Below are positions 24,470 through 33,320 of a DNA stretch of 64,000 nt, one piece after another; the first letter of the stretch is position 1; each line of letters starts with the position of its first letter. The notes beneath the pieces are model-generated. The model made no database searches, was not told the DNA's origin, and saw only the letters and a program-made list of their open reading frames with translations. Origin of the DNA: DASUCS01 sp041166385 (GTDB lineage: Bacteria > Actinomycetota > Acidimicrobiia > Acidimicrobiales > JACDCH01); assembly GCA_041166385.1 (NCBI GenBank), contig JBEEFW010000123.1, positions 23,108 to 87,107 on the forward strand, in the 5' to 3' direction. A program made the translations under genes and the position numbers.

Positions 24470-26158
24470 GTGCTGAAGCCCGCCACGTCGCGGAAATCGC
24501 GATTCACCGCTCTCTTGCTCGTGCTCGTGCTGCTCGCTGCCGCGTGCGGCGGTAGCAGCAAGAAGAGTCCTGACGCAGCAAGCTCAACACCAACCCAGGA
24601 CACGACGAAGCCCGTGTACGGCGGCAGCGTCACCTACGCCCAAGAGGCCGAAGACGCCGGTGGCGTGTGCGTTCCCGAGTCCCAGCTCGACATCAACGGC
24701 ATCAACTACGCGCAGACCATCTACGACACCCTCACGATCCTGAACGACGACGGCAAGATCGTCCCGTTCCTCGCGAAGAGCGTCGAACACAACGCCGACG
24801 CGACGGTGTGGACGGTGACGTTGCGCGACGGCATCATGTTCCACGACAACACCCCGCTCACCGCGACGGTCGTGAAGAACAACATCGACGCCTGGCGCGG
24901 CTCGTACCCCGGGCGTAGCCCGATCCTGTTGAGCCTCGTGTTCGGCCCGTACATCGACACCGTCACCGCGGACGACGCCGCGAAGACCGTCGTCGTCAAG
25001 ACCAAGGTCCCGTGGGCCGGGTTTGACGCCTACCTGTGGTCGCAGGGTCGTCTCGGGATGATCGCGCAGAAGCAGCTCGACAGCACCGACTGCGCCAAGG
25101 ACCTCATCGGCACCGGCCCGTTCAAGCTGCGCGAGTGGGTCGTCAACGATCACTTCACCGCGGACAAGAACCCCAACTACTGGCGCACCGACGCCGACGG
25201 CGGCAAGCTGCCGTACCTCGACTCGATCACCTTCAAGCCGCTCAATGATGCGCAGCAGCGTCTGAACGGCTTGCAGAGCGGCCAGTTCCAGCTGACCCAC
25301 ACCTCGGACGACCTTGCGACGGAGCAACTCCGGGAGCTCGCCAAGCAGGGCAAGGTCACGCAAAACGAGTCGGACAGGTTCGGCGAGGTGAGCCACTACA
25401 TGCTCAACGAGAGCAAGCCGCCGTTCAACAACATCCACGCCCGCAAGGCCGTGGCGCTGGCGATCGACTACGTGACGCTGCGGAAGGTGCGTAACCACGA
25501 CATCAGCCAAAGCGCCAATGGTGCGTTCGCACCGGGGCAGATCGGGTTCCTCACCGACACCGGCTATCCCAGCTTCAACCTCGACGAGGCGAAGAAGGAA
25601 GTCGCGGCCTACAAGTCCGACACTGGTCAGGACCTGAAGTTCACGTTGGGTGGCACCACTGATCCCTCCGGGATCGAGACCGACAACTTCGTGAAGACGA
25701 TGCTCGAAGCGGCCGGCATGTCGCTGTCCGTCTACCAGGTCGAGCAGACGCAGTACATCAACAAGGCGATTGCCCGCGACTTCGAGATGTACGGCTGGCG
25801 CAACTTCAGCGGTGGCGGCGGCGACTACCTGTACTTCTGGTGGCACTGCAACAACGCTCCGCCTGCGGCTTGCGACAACCTCGTCAACTTCGGTGGCTTC
25901 AACGATGCGACGATCAACGCCGACTTCGACAAGGGTCGAAGTGAGGTTGATCCGAGCAAGGCGAAGTCGTTCTACGAGGACATCAACCGCACATTCGGAA
26001 GCCAGGTGTACAACATCTGGGTCAACTACACGCTGTGGTCGGTGGCGACGTCTCCGAAGGTGCACAACATCTTCGGGCCGCCGTTGCCGGATGGCAGCAA
26101 GGCGAACACGAGCTTGGCCAACGGCCATGCCATGAGCGGCATCTTCGTAACGCCGTAG
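24470..26158 (+). CDS. ABC transporter substrate-binding lipoprotein (peptide/opine type)
   Basis: A 562-residue family 5 extracellular solute-binding protein, the capture component of a peptide-type importer. A lipoprotein signal sits at the N-terminus, with the lipobox LLAAACGG and Cys26 as lipidation site. The mature protein has the SBP_bac_5 plan; recognisable blocks include TVTLRDGIMFHDNTPLTA and VALAIDYVTLRKV. GTG start at 24470 after GGGGGAAA. It is the first gene of a five-gene operon (24470-30292). The 135-bp upstream gap presumably holds the promoter; I could not pick one confidently. Ligand unknown. Confidence 0.92.
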   Translation: MLKPATSRKSRFTALLLVLVLLAAACGGSSKKSPDAASSTPTQDTTKPVYGGSVTYAQEAEDAGGVCVPESQLDINGINYAQTIYDTLTILNDDGKIVPFLAKSVEHNADATVWTVTLRDGIMFHDNTPLTATVVKNNIDAWRGSYPGRSPILLSLVFGPYIDTVTADDAAKTVVVKTKVPWAGFDAYLWSQGRLGMIAQKQLDSTDCAKDLIGTGPFKLREWVVNDHFTADKNPNYWRTDADGGKLPYLDSITFKPLNDAQQRLNGLQSGQFQLTHTSDDLATEQLRELAKQGKVTQNESDRFGEVSHYMLNESKPPFNNIHARKAVALAIDYVTLRKVRNHDISQSANGAFAPGQIGFLTDTGYPSFNLDEAKKEVAAYKSDTGQDLKFTLGGTTDPSGIETDNFVKTMLEAAGMSLSVYQVEQTQYINKAIARDFEMYGWRNFSGGGGDYLYFWWHCNNAPPAACDNLVNFGGFNDATINADFDKGRSEVDPSKAKSFYEDINRTFGSQVYNIWVNYTLWSVATSPKVHNIFGPPLPDGSKANTSLANGHAMSGIFVTP

Positions 26159-26173
26159 CGGGAGGGAACGATT

Positions 26174-27157
26174 GTGCGAGCGGTAGTCCAGCGCGTGGTG
26201 CAACTGGGCGTCGTGCTGCTGCTCGTGACCTTGTTCACCGCTCTTCTACTCAACCTGGTGCCAGGGGACGTCACGGCGACCCTGGCACCAGTGGCGACGC
26301 CGCAGCAGAAGGCACAGCTGAAGCACGAGCTCAAGCTCGACCGGCCGTTGTACGAGCGGTACGGCGAGTGGGTCAATGGCCTCGTCCACGGCGACCTCGG
26401 CTGCTACTACGGGACATCGGGCTACACGTCCGCGAGTGAATGTCCGGACAAGGTGGCCGATCGGGTCAAAGATGCGTTACCCGTTTCGCTGCTCTTGATG
26501 TTCTATGCACAAGTGCTGTCATTGGCGATCGCGATCCCACTCGGCGTCGCGACCGCCTACAGAGCCGGCTCGGTGTTCGACAAGAGCGTGAACACCATCG
26601 CGTTCGGACTGCTGGCGATCCCGAACTTCGTCCTCGCGCTCGTGCTGGCCTACTACGTCGGCGTCAAGGCCCACCTCTTCGACATCGACCCGACGGGATG
26701 GGTCGACTTCGGGCAGAGTCCCGTCGACCACTTCAGACAGGCACTGCTCCCGACCATCACGCTCGCGGTGGGTCAGATCGCGGTGTACATGCGGCTGTTG
26801 CGCAGCGACATGATCGCAACGCTGCAGGAAGACTTCGTCACGATGGCGCGAGCCAAGGGACTCAGTTCCGGGCGGATCTTGTGGCGCCACGCGCTACGGC
26901 CGTCGAGCCTCACGCTGCTCACCGTCGCGGGCCTCAACGTCGGCACGTTGATCGGCGGCGCCGTCGTGATCGAGAACATCTTCGGGATCCACGGCATCGG
27001 ATTCTTGGTGTCCGACGCCATCGTCCGACGCCAGTACGTCGCGCTGCAGAGCTACGTGGCCGTCCTGGCTCTCGGGTACGTCGCCGTGAACTTCCTCGTT
27101 GACATCCTCTACGCCGTTCTCGACCCACGGATACGCCATGCCCGAGCAGTCGGCTGA
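26174..27157 (+). CDS. ABC transporter permease (DppB/OppB type)
   Basis: A 327-residue inner-membrane permease with about six membrane helices and a family-typical cytoplasmic coupling loop (EDFVTMARAKGLSSGRILW, the EAA motif), which contacts the ATPases. The N-terminal helix and large extracytoplasmic loop are those of the DppB/OppB subfamily. GTG start at 26174 with GGGAGGGA upstream. It ends inside the next permease gene (20-bp overlap), so the two are translated together. Confidence 0.92.
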   Translation: MRAVVQRVVQLGVVLLLVTLFTALLLNLVPGDVTATLAPVATPQQKAQLKHELKLDRPLYERYGEWVNGLVHGDLGCYYGTSGYTSASECPDKVADRVKDALPVSLLLMFYAQVLSLAIAIPLGVATAYRAGSVFDKSVNTIAFGLLAIPNFVLALVLAYYVGVKAHLFDIDPTGWVDFGQSPVDHFRQALLPTITLAVGQIAVYMRLLRSDMIATLQEDFVTMARAKGLSSGRILWRHALRPSSLTLLTVAGLNVGTLIGGAVVIENIFGIHGIGFLVSDAIVRRQYVALQSYVAVLALGYVAVNFLVDILYAVLDPRIRHARAVG

Positions 27158-28112
27158 CCCCACGAGCCCGGGGGGGGCTGCAGAACCAGTTGTCGCGGGA
27201 GTACAGACGCTCGTGTTGGAGCCCGCAACCGCGCCGCCGGTCGAGGTCGAGAAGTCCGCGACCAAGAAGCTCGGAATCGTCGGCTGGATCGCGATCGTCT
27301 GGATCGTCGCCGTGTTGGGCTCCGCGATTCTCGCGCCGCTGCTACCGATCGCGAGCCCGACCAAGCCGTTCATCCAGAACACGAGCGAGGCGCCGACCGT
27401 CTCTCATCCGTTCGGCACCGACAGCACGGGTCAGGACCTGTTCTCGCGTGTCATCTGGGGGGCGCGCGCGTCCCTCCTCGTGTCTGTTGCCTCGGTGGCA
27501 TTCGGCCTCCTGTTCGGCGGCATCCTCGGGCTCATCGCGGGGTATTACCGCGGCCGGGTGGACACGTTCCTGAGCTACCTGTTCAACGTCTTCCTGGCGA
27601 TTCCGCAACTCGTGCTCGCACTCGCCCTCGTCGCCGTTTTCGCGAGCGATCCGGCGGTCAGCGTCGCCAAACGCGAACTGTGGCTCGTCATCGCGATCGG
27701 GCTCGTCTCGATCCCCATCATCGGACGCATCACGCGGGCGTCGACATTGGCCTGGTCGCAGCGCGAGTTCGTCCTCGCCGCCCGCAGCATGGGCGCCAAG
27801 AACCGGCGCATCATCGTCCGCGACATCCTGCCCAACGTGATGCCGGCGATGTTCTCGATCGCACTGCTCGGTATCGCGGTCGTGATCGTGCTCGAAGGCG
27901 GCTTGAGCATCCTCGGCGTCGGGGTGCCTGCTTCCACGCCGTCGTGGGGCAACCTGGTGGCCACGGGCCGCAACGAGCTGACCAAGATCATCGGCGCCTC
28001 GCCGCAGGTCATCTTCGCTCCGTCGATCGCCATCTTCCTCACAGTGCTCTCGCTCAACTATCTCGGCGACGTCGTGCGCGCCCGCTTCGACGTCCGGGAG
28101 AGCGCGATCTAA
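27138..28112 (+). CDS. ABC transporter permease (DppC/OppC type)
   Basis: A 324-residue second permease subunit. It has a roughly 45-residue cytoplasmic N-terminal extension, one helix, the family FGTDSTGQDLFSRVIWGARA block, and five further helices with the coupling motif REFVLAARSMGAKNRRI. ATG at 27138 within the end of the upstream gene; an upstream ATG at 27099 is possible but would add residues lacking family similarity. The stop TAA abuts the GTG of the ATPase gene. Confidence 0.92.
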   Translation: MPEQSADPTSPGGAAEPVVAGVQTLVLEPATAPPVEVEKSATKKLGIVGWIAIVWIVAVLGSAILAPLLPIASPTKPFIQNTSEAPTVSHPFGTDSTGQDLFSRVIWGARASLLVSVASVAFGLLFGGILGLIAGYYRGRVDTFLSYLFNVFLAIPQLVLALALVAVFASDPAVSVAKRELWLVIAIGLVSIPIIGRITRASTLAWSQREFVLAARSMGAKNRRIIVRDILPNVMPAMFSIALLGIAVVIVLEGGLSILGVGVPASTPSWGNLVATGRNELTKIIGASPQVIFAPSIAIFLTVLSLNYLGDVVRARFDVRESAI

Positions 28113-29249
28113 GTGCCGCTGCGTCGCCGAAAAGAAGTGAGCCGGACGATCTCGGCCAAGCCCGAGGTTGGCCGTCTGCTCGAGGTCACCGACCTCAGTA
28201 CGGCCTTCAAGACGGCGCGCGGCCTCGCTCGTGCGGTCAACAACGTGTCCATCTCGCTCGACCGCGGCAAGACCCTCGGCATCGTCGGTGAGTCGGGGTC
28301 GGGCAAGTCCGTGCTGTCGAGATCGATCATGGGGCTGCTACCCAAGCACAACGTCGAACGCGAAGGCAGCGTTCGTTTCGAGGGCAAAGAGATCAGCACG
28401 CTCTCGAACGCCGCGATGCGCGCGTTCTGGGGCACCGAGATGGCGATGGTGTTCCAGGATCCGATGACGTCGCTCAACCCCGTGCTGAAGGTGGGCCGTC
28501 AGATCACCGAGTCGTTGATCTACCACCTCGACATGGACAAGAAGCAAGCCAACGACACGGCGCTCACACTGCTCAAGTCGGTCGGCATCCCTGAAGCCGA
28601 ACGCCGGTTGTCGGAGTACCCGCATCAACTCTCGGGCGGCATGCGCCAGCGCGTCGTGATCGCGATCGCGCTGGCGTGCGGCCCGAAGTTGCTGTTCGCC
28701 GACGAGCCAACCACTGCGCTCGACGTGACGGTCCAGGCACAAATCCTCAACCTGCTCGCACAGCAACAACGCGAACGCGACATGGCCATGATCCTCGTCA
28801 CCCACGACCTCGGCGTCGTCGCCGGCCGCGCCGACGAGATCGCCGTGATGTACGCCGGTCAGATCGTCGAGCGTGCGCCGACCCGCGTGCTGTTCGCACA
28901 GATGCGGATGCCGTACACGGAGGGGCTGCTGCGGTCGATTCCGAAGCTCGAGCAGCCGAGTCACAGCCGGCTCCAGATCATCGGTGGCCGCCCTCCTGAT
29001 CTCGTCAATCCTCCGGTGGGCTGCAAGTTCGCACCGCGTTGCGCGTATGCCCAGGAGAAGTGCCACAGCGAGGAGCCACCGTTGGTCGAAGCCGACACGC
29101 CGGGCCACTACTTCAAGTGTTGGTTCCCGGTCGGCACGCCGGAGGGCAAGGAAGCGCTCGACCGCAATCTCGCCACGAAGCTGCCGCAGGCGCTTGCCTT
29201 CGTCGCCGGCGACGCTGCAGCGGCAGCCAAGGTCGAGGCCGGGGTCTGA
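28113..29249 (+). CDS. ABC transporter ATP-binding protein (DppD/OppD type)
   Basis: A 378-residue ATPase that powers the importer. It has Walker A GESGSGKS, signature LSGGMRQR, Walker B LLFADEPTTALD and H-loop THDLG, plus the C-terminal oligopeptide/dipeptide extension (PPVGCKFAPRCAYAQEKC) whose cysteines in some homologues hold an iron-sulphur cluster. GTG start at 28113, immediately after the permease stop. Its TGA shares one base with the next ATG (TGATG). Confidence 0.95.
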   Translation: MPLRRRKEVSRTISAKPEVGRLLEVTDLSTAFKTARGLARAVNNVSISLDRGKTLGIVGESGSGKSVLSRSIMGLLPKHNVEREGSVRFEGKEISTLSNAAMRAFWGTEMAMVFQDPMTSLNPVLKVGRQITESLIYHLDMDKKQANDTALTLLKSVGIPEAERRLSEYPHQLSGGMRQRVVIAIALACGPKLLFADEPTTALDVTVQAQILNLLAQQQRERDMAMILVTHDLGVVAGRADEIAVMYAGQIVERAPTRVLFAQMRMPYTEGLLRSIPKLEQPSHSRLQIIGGRPPDLVNPPVGCKFAPRCAYAQEKCHSEEPPLVEADTPGHYFKCWFPVGTPEGKEALDRNLATKLPQALAFVAGDAAAAAKVEAGV

Positions 29250-30292
29250 TGGCCGGTACCGGAACTGCACACCTGCGGTCGGCCGACGACGTGCTGTTGC
29301 GCGTCGAAGATCTCGTCGTCGAGTTCCCTGCGGGTCGCCGCATGAAGGTGCACGCGGTATCGGGTATCAGCCTCGACGTCCGCAAGGGCGAGACGCTGGG
29401 CCTCGTCGGCGAGTCCGGCTGCGGCAAGTCGACGACCGGTCGGGCGATCATGCAGCTCCCGAGACCGACCTCAGGCCGCGTGATCTTCGAGGGTCAGGAT
29501 CTCACCAAGTTGTCCGGCGAGGACCTGCGCAAGATGCGGCCGCAGCTACAGCTGATCTTCCAGGATCCGATCTCGTCGCTGAATCCTCGTCGTCGCGTGG
29601 GCGACATCGTGCGTGAGCCGCTCGAGGTGTGGGACCGCGGCACCAAGGAATCACGGGAGAAGACCGTGAACGAGGTGCTCGAGGCCGTCGGTCTCGACAA
29701 CGAGGCGTCGCGCAACAAGCGGCCCCACCAGTTCTCAGGTGGCCAATGCCAGCGCATCTGCATCGCCCGAGCGCTCGTGCTCGAACCGCAGGTCATCATC
29801 TGTGACGAGCCGGTGTCGGCCCTCGACGTGTCCGTTCAGGCCCAGATCCTCAACCTGCTCGAGGACATGAAACAGCGCTACGGGTTGACGCTGGTGTTCA
29901 TCGCCCACGACCTCGCGGTCGTGAAGAACGTGAGCGATCGCATCGCGGTGATGTACCTCGGCAAGCTGTGCGAGGTCGCGGGACCCGACGAGCTCTACAC
30001 GCGCCCGGCGCATCCGTACACCGCGGCGCTGCTGTCGGCCATCCCGGTGCCCGACCCGTCGGCGACGCTGAAGACGCCGGCGTCGCTACAGGGAGAACTG
30101 CCGTCCCCGCTCGCGCCGCCGTCAGGCTGCCGGTTCCGCACGCGTTGCCCGCGGGCCGAGGACCGCTGCGCGCGCGAGGAACCACAGCTCCGTCCGGTGT
30201 TGGCCGGCTCCGAGCACTACGTGGCGTGCCACTTCCCGCTGATCGAAGCTGCCGAAGTCCCCACCGCCGCGGTCAGCATCAACGGCCACTAA
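29249..30292 (+). CDS. ABC transporter ATP-binding protein (DppF/OppF type)
   Basis: A 347-residue second ATPase of the importer, with Walker A GESGCGKS, signature FSGGQCQR (Gln-Cys in place of the usual Gln-Arg), Walker B VIICDEPVSALD, H-loop AHDLA and the C-terminal extension CRFRTRCPRAEDRC. It completes the canonical substrate-binding protein, two permeases, two ATPases layout. It ends before the interrupted hairpin and element copy 2, which probably supplied its terminator. Confidence 0.95.
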   Translation: MAGTGTAHLRSADDVLLRVEDLVVEFPAGRRMKVHAVSGISLDVRKGETLGLVGESGCGKSTTGRAIMQLPRPTSGRVIFEGQDLTKLSGEDLRKMRPQLQLIFQDPISSLNPRRRVGDIVREPLEVWDRGTKESREKTVNEVLEAVGLDNEASRNKRPHQFSGGQCQRICIARALVLEPQVIICDEPVSALDVSVQAQILNLLEDMKQRYGLTLVFIAHDLAVVKNVSDRIAVMYLGKLCEVAGPDELYTRPAHPYTAALLSAIPVPDPSATLKTPASLQGELPSPLAPPSGCRFRTRCPRAEDRCAREEPQLRPVLAGSEHYVACHFPLIEAAEVPTAAVSINGH

Positions 30293-30327
30293 CCCACCGC
30301 AAATCCAGTGCACGACGACACAAAAGT

Positions 30328-30715
30328 GGTTCTCCTCACCTTTGTGTGGGTCGCCGGCGGCCGATTGGTCGGGGTCGGCGCTGGTCACGACGGTGAAACA
30401 GCGCGATGAACACGACGTCGGGCGGCGCGCGTCGAGGTGGGCGGTCGTGCCGAGCGCCTTTGTGGTACCAGAGCGACATGGAATGTCGCCAAGCGCGCCA
30501 AGACGTCGAGGTCGGCGACTATTGGCGCCGATGGCGACACATCCGGTCGCCAAGCGCGCCAAGAGTTCGCGGCACGGCCGACCACCCGCGGTGAACGCAG
30601 CCCGCGCCTCGACCAGCAGCCGGCCTGAGGTTGACGCGCCCCCGACGTCGGTCGTCCTTGCTGCGTCGTTCACGTCCGCGTCGCGCAGGTGGACCCACAC
30701 AAACCCGCGGAGTCC
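30328..30715. mobile_element. MITE-like structured element, copy 2 (388 bp)
   Basis: Second copy of the family at 20704-21090. Left tip GGTTCTCCTCACC then TTTGTGTGGGTC; right tip, read inward on the other strand, GGACTCCGCGGG then TTTGTGTGGGTC. The interior lies in the same orientation as in copy 1, so the tips are exchanged relative to the core. It is flanked by CACAAAAGT (30319-30327) and CACAAAGTG (30716-30724), a 9-bp target duplication with one base lost or slipped. Internal landmarks are a TGGTACCA palindrome (30463-30470), hairpin unit 1 (30473-30503) and unit 2 (30534-30564). No transposase. Confidence 0.75.
30473..30564. repeat. Two 31-bp hairpin units, 61-bp period (copy 2)
   Basis: Unit 1 (30473-30503) is identical over all 31 bases to unit 1 of copy 1. 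Unit 2 (30534-30564) has the same first 6 bases as unit 1 and the same last 19 (from GTCGCCAAG to CCAAGA), with CATCCG in between. With one flanking base it forms a 7-bp stem, TGGCGAC pairing with GTCGCCA. The spacing between units is 30 bp, as in copy 1. Confidence 0.7.
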
Positions 30716-30749
30716 CACAAAGTGTGTCGCTATGCACTGGATTTCGGAG

Positions 30750-31385
30750 TCAGGGTGGAACGACAGTGCGGCTGGCGATGAGGGCTTGCCAGCAGTACCA
30801 GGCGACCATCGTTCGGTAGGGACGGAAGCGGTCGCCGAGCGGTACGAGCTCCTGTGACGACGGCATGTTGGCAAGGTCGTACGCCACCGCGTAGCCGGCG
30901 CGGACGCCGTAGTCCCCCACCGGCCACACGTCGAGCCGCTTCAACGTGAAGATCAAGAACATCTCCGCGGTCCACGGGCCGATGCCGCGCACCGGCGTGA
31001 GCTCGGCCACGACCGCTTCGTCGGACAAGCGGCCGATGCGGTCGAGCCGCACCTCGCCGGCCGCGACCTTGTGCGCGAGATCGAGCAGCGACAGCGCCTT
31101 GGCGTTCGAGAAACCTGCACCCCGCAACGCGTCGTAGCCGGCGTCGAGCACGCCCTCCGCGGTGAACGGGCCGTCGACCAGTACGCGCACCCGATTCCAG
31201 ATGGCTTCGGCTGCTTTTCCCGCAAGCTGCTGGTAGCAGATCGCCTCCGCGAGTTGCTCGAACCGCGTGCGGCCCGTCCGCCGGCCACCGAGATCGGGCA
31301 GCCCGTGTTCCGCGATGAGCCGCTTCATCACCTGGTCGCGCTGCGCAAGGTGACGCGCGCCCTCGGTCAGGCGCTCTGTGGGCAT
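30750..31385 (-). CDS. DNA-3-methyladenine glycosylase II (AlkA-like)
   Basis: A 211-residue HhH-GPD DNA glycosylase that removes alkylated bases. The helix-hairpin-helix is ELTPVRGIGPWTAEMF (about 129-143) and the catalytic aspartate is Asp158 (WPVGDYGVR). The N-terminal helical half contains AICYQQLAGKAAE, a family signature. ATG at 31385; longer frames upstream overlap the divergent cyclophilin gene. Its 3' end is convergent with the ABC operon across element copy 2. A second member of the superfamily lies at 36138. Confidence 0.9.
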   Translation of the reverse strand: MPTERLTEGARHLAQRDQVMKRLIAEHGLPDLGGRRTGRTRFEQLAEAICYQQLAGKAAEAIWNRVRVLVDGPFTAEGVLDAGYDALRGAGFSNAKALSLLDLAHKVAAGEVRLDRIGRLSDEAVVAELTPVRGIGPWTAEMFLIFTLKRLDVWPVGDYGVRAGYAVAYDLANMPSSQELVPLGDRFRPYRTMVAWYCWQALIASRTVVPP

Positions 31386-31402
31386 CGGGCTACCGTACGT
31401 CG

Positions 31403-31879
31403 ATGCCCCAACCCCCGGCGATGCAGATTGACGAAGACACGATCTATCAGGTGACGATCGAAACCGATCGTGGCCCGATCGTGATGGAGCTCGATCCCAA
31501 GCTCGCACCGAACACCGTGAACCACTTCGTCGTGCTGGCGCGCGACGGCTTTTACAACGGCCTCACGTTCCATCGCGTGGTACCCGACTTCGTCATCCAA
31601 GGCGGCGACCCCGAAGGCAGCGGACGCGGCGGGCCGGGCTACAAGTGGGACGACGAGCCCGTGAAGGGCGACTACACGCTCGGCGCGGTCGCGATGGCCA
31701 ACGCCGGCAAGAACACCAACGGTTCGCAGTTCTTCATCTGCATCGACGACTGCCAGCGCAAGCTCGACAAGGCCTACAACCTCTTCGGCTACGTGATCGA
31801 CGGCATCGACGTGGCCCAGAAGATCCAACAGGGCGATGTGATGCGCTCGGTCGCCGTCTCGGAGCGCGCCTCCGATTGA
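31403..31879 (+). CDS. Cyclophilin-type peptidyl-prolyl isomerase
   Basis: A 158-residue cytoplasmic cyclophilin that accelerates cis-trans isomerisation at proline. The catalytic-site arginine is in FHRVVPDFVIQGGDP, and the binding groove residues are in AMANAGKNTNGSQFFI; both are intact. No signal peptide. ATG at 31403, 17 bases from the divergent DNA glycosylase start. Ends 3 bases from the convergent membrane protein gene. Confidence 0.95.
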   Translation: MPQPPAMQIDEDTIYQVTIETDRGPIVMELDPKLAPNTVNHFVVLARDGFYNGLTFHRVVPDFVIQGGDPEGSGRGGPGYKWDDEPVKGDYTLGAVAMANAGKNTNGSQFFICIDDCQRKLDKAYNLFGYVIDGIDVAQKIQQGDVMRSVAVSERASD

Positions 31880-31882
31880 CGG

Positions 31883-32278
31883 TCAGTCGTTGCGTTCGGC
31901 GTTGATACGCGTCGAGTAGAGGCGCAGGCCGGAACCGCCGGCCACGAGGAGCAACGAGAAGAGCAGCAGGATTCCGATCTGTTCGAGTGCGTAGATGCGG
32001 TCGACCAGATCGGGGTCGCCGTCGCTGAATCCGCCGGTAGACGAGACGCGGCCGCCGCCGGAGAGCTCATTCTGGGTGCGCCACGCGACGAAAAACCAGC
32101 CAATGGCGAACAGCACCCCGACGACGATGCAGATCAGCGACACCACCGCGATCACCCGGGCTTCACCGCGGATCAAGATCCGTTCGACTTCAACCTCGAC
32201 GTCCTCCTGATCGATCTCCTCCTCGTCGTCGAGCGCCTCCACGACGATGTTCTCCAGCTCCCCCGCGTCATCGGTCAT
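31883..32278 (-). CDS. Acidic two-helix membrane protein
   Basis: Unrecognised 131-residue protein. A strongly acidic N-terminus (about 1-35) precedes two transmembrane helices (about 43-66 and 100-118) separated by a Gly/Ser-rich loop, with a short basic C-terminus. The charge pattern puts both termini inside. ATG at 32278, divergent from the metallo-hydrolase gene at 32320, with a 41-bp gap. Function unknown. Confidence 0.65.
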   Translation of the reverse strand: MTDDAGELENIVVEALDDEEEIDQEDVEVEVERILIRGEARVIAVVSLICIVVGVLFAIGWFFVAWRTQNELSGGGRVSSTGGFSDGDPDLVDRIYALEQIGILLLFSLLLVAGGSGLRLYSTRINAERND

Positions 32279-32319
32279 CCGTCCAGCCTCGCATCTCGGG
32301 ATGCGCGACGCTGCGACCC

Positions 32320-33255
32320 ATGTCAGCGCCGCATCATGACCACGACCATCCCGACCTGCCGCCGCCGGCGGTGGAGGAAGTTGCTGATGGGGTGTACGCC
32401 TACGTGCAACTCGACGGCTCGTGGGGCCTGAACAACAGCGGCTTCCTGGTCGGCCGCGACGGCGTCACCGTGATCGACACGTGCTTCACCGAGCGGCGGA
32501 CGCGGGCGCTCATCGACACCATCGGATCGGTCACGTCGCTCCCGTTGCGGACGCTGGTGAACACGCACCATCACGGCGATCACACGCACGGCAACTACCT
32601 CATGCCTGCGGCCACGATCATCGGCCACGAGCTGACGCGCGAGGAGATGGTCGCCTCCGGCCATCTGGCCACCGGGCTCTTCCCCGGCGTCGATTGGGGG
32701 CGGCTCGAAGTCGCACCGCCGTTCGTTTGCTTCGAGCAGCGGCTCGACGTGTACGTCGACGACTGCAAGGTGGAGCTCGACTTCGTCGGCCCGGCTCACA
32801 CGACCAACGACGTGATCGCCTGGCTCCCGCAACACCGGATCCTGTTCGCGGGAGACCTCGTGTTCAACGGCGGCACCCCGTTCGTGGTCATGGGTTCGGT
32901 GGCGGGCTCGCTCGCCGCGCTCGAGCGGCTGCGGCAGCTGGGAGCCGACGTGATCGTTCCGGGGCACGGACCCGTGTGCGGGCCCTCAGCCATCGACGAT
33001 CAAGTCGCCTATCTGCGCTTCGTGCAGGAGGTCGCCCGACGCGGGTTCGAGGCCGGAACACCCCCGCTCGACCTCGCGTTCGCCACCGACCTCGGGCGGT
33101 TCGCCGCTCTGAGCGATCCCGAGCGCCTCGTCGGCAACCTGTACCGCGCCTACTCGGAGCTGCGGGGCGAGGCGCTCGGCCATCCGATCGACCCGCAGGC
33201 GTACGCCGACATGATCACGTTCAACGGGGGCGAGCCGCTGCGCTGCTGGGCCTGA
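32320..33255 (+). CDS. Metallo-beta-lactamase-fold hydrolase
   Basis: A 311-residue zinc hydrolase. The metal-binding motif is THHHGDHTHGN (83-88 contain the HxHxDH), with further ligands in VGPAHTTNDV, LFAGDLVFNGGTP and IVPGHGPVCG. The pattern fits the broad MBL family close to SoxH/quinoprotein-relay and cyclase-like hydrolases. No signal peptide is visible, so it is probably cytoplasmic. Substrate unknown. ATG at 32320. It stands alone on this strand; the small candidate gene at 33321 follows after 65 bases. Confidence 0.88.
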   Translation: MSAPHHDHDHPDLPPPAVEEVADGVYAYVQLDGSWGLNNSGFLVGRDGVTVIDTCFTERRTRALIDTIGSVTSLPLRTLVNTHHHGDHTHGNYLMPAATIIGHELTREEMVASGHLATGLFPGVDWGRLEVAPPFVCFEQRLDVYVDDCKVELDFVGPAHTTNDVIAWLPQHRILFAGDLVFNGGTPFVVMGSVAGSLAALERLRQLGADVIVPGHGPVCGPSAIDDQVAYLRFVQEVARRGFEAGTPPLDLAFATDLGRFAALSDPERLVGNLYRAYSELRGEALGHPIDPQAYADMITFNGGEPLRCWA

Positions 33256-33320
33256 GTCGTACCCGGTCAAACCCACCGTGGTCGGATGACCTGGGTGTCG
33301 CCGATTTGTACGTTGAGTCC

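Larger units (their letters stand above)
30301..30744. terminator. Bidirectional hairpin split by element copy 2
   Basis: The left arm is AAATCCAGTGCA (30301-30312), then CGA, then CGACAC (30316-30321). The right arm is GTGTCG (30724-30729), then CTA, then TGCACTGGATTT (30733-30744). Joined, they make a 12-bp stem, a 3x3 internal loop, a 6-bp stem and a short AAAAGT loop, with an A-tract before and a T-tract after: a bidirectional terminator between the convergent ABC operon and DNA glycosylase gene. Element copy 2 (30328-30715) sits in the loop. Confidence 0.7.

Noticed and set aside
24584..26203. 539-residue minus-strand frame opposite the substrate-binding protein
   Set aside because: The opposite strand encodes a complete lipoprotein in a standard ABC operon; the antisense product has no recognisable domain.
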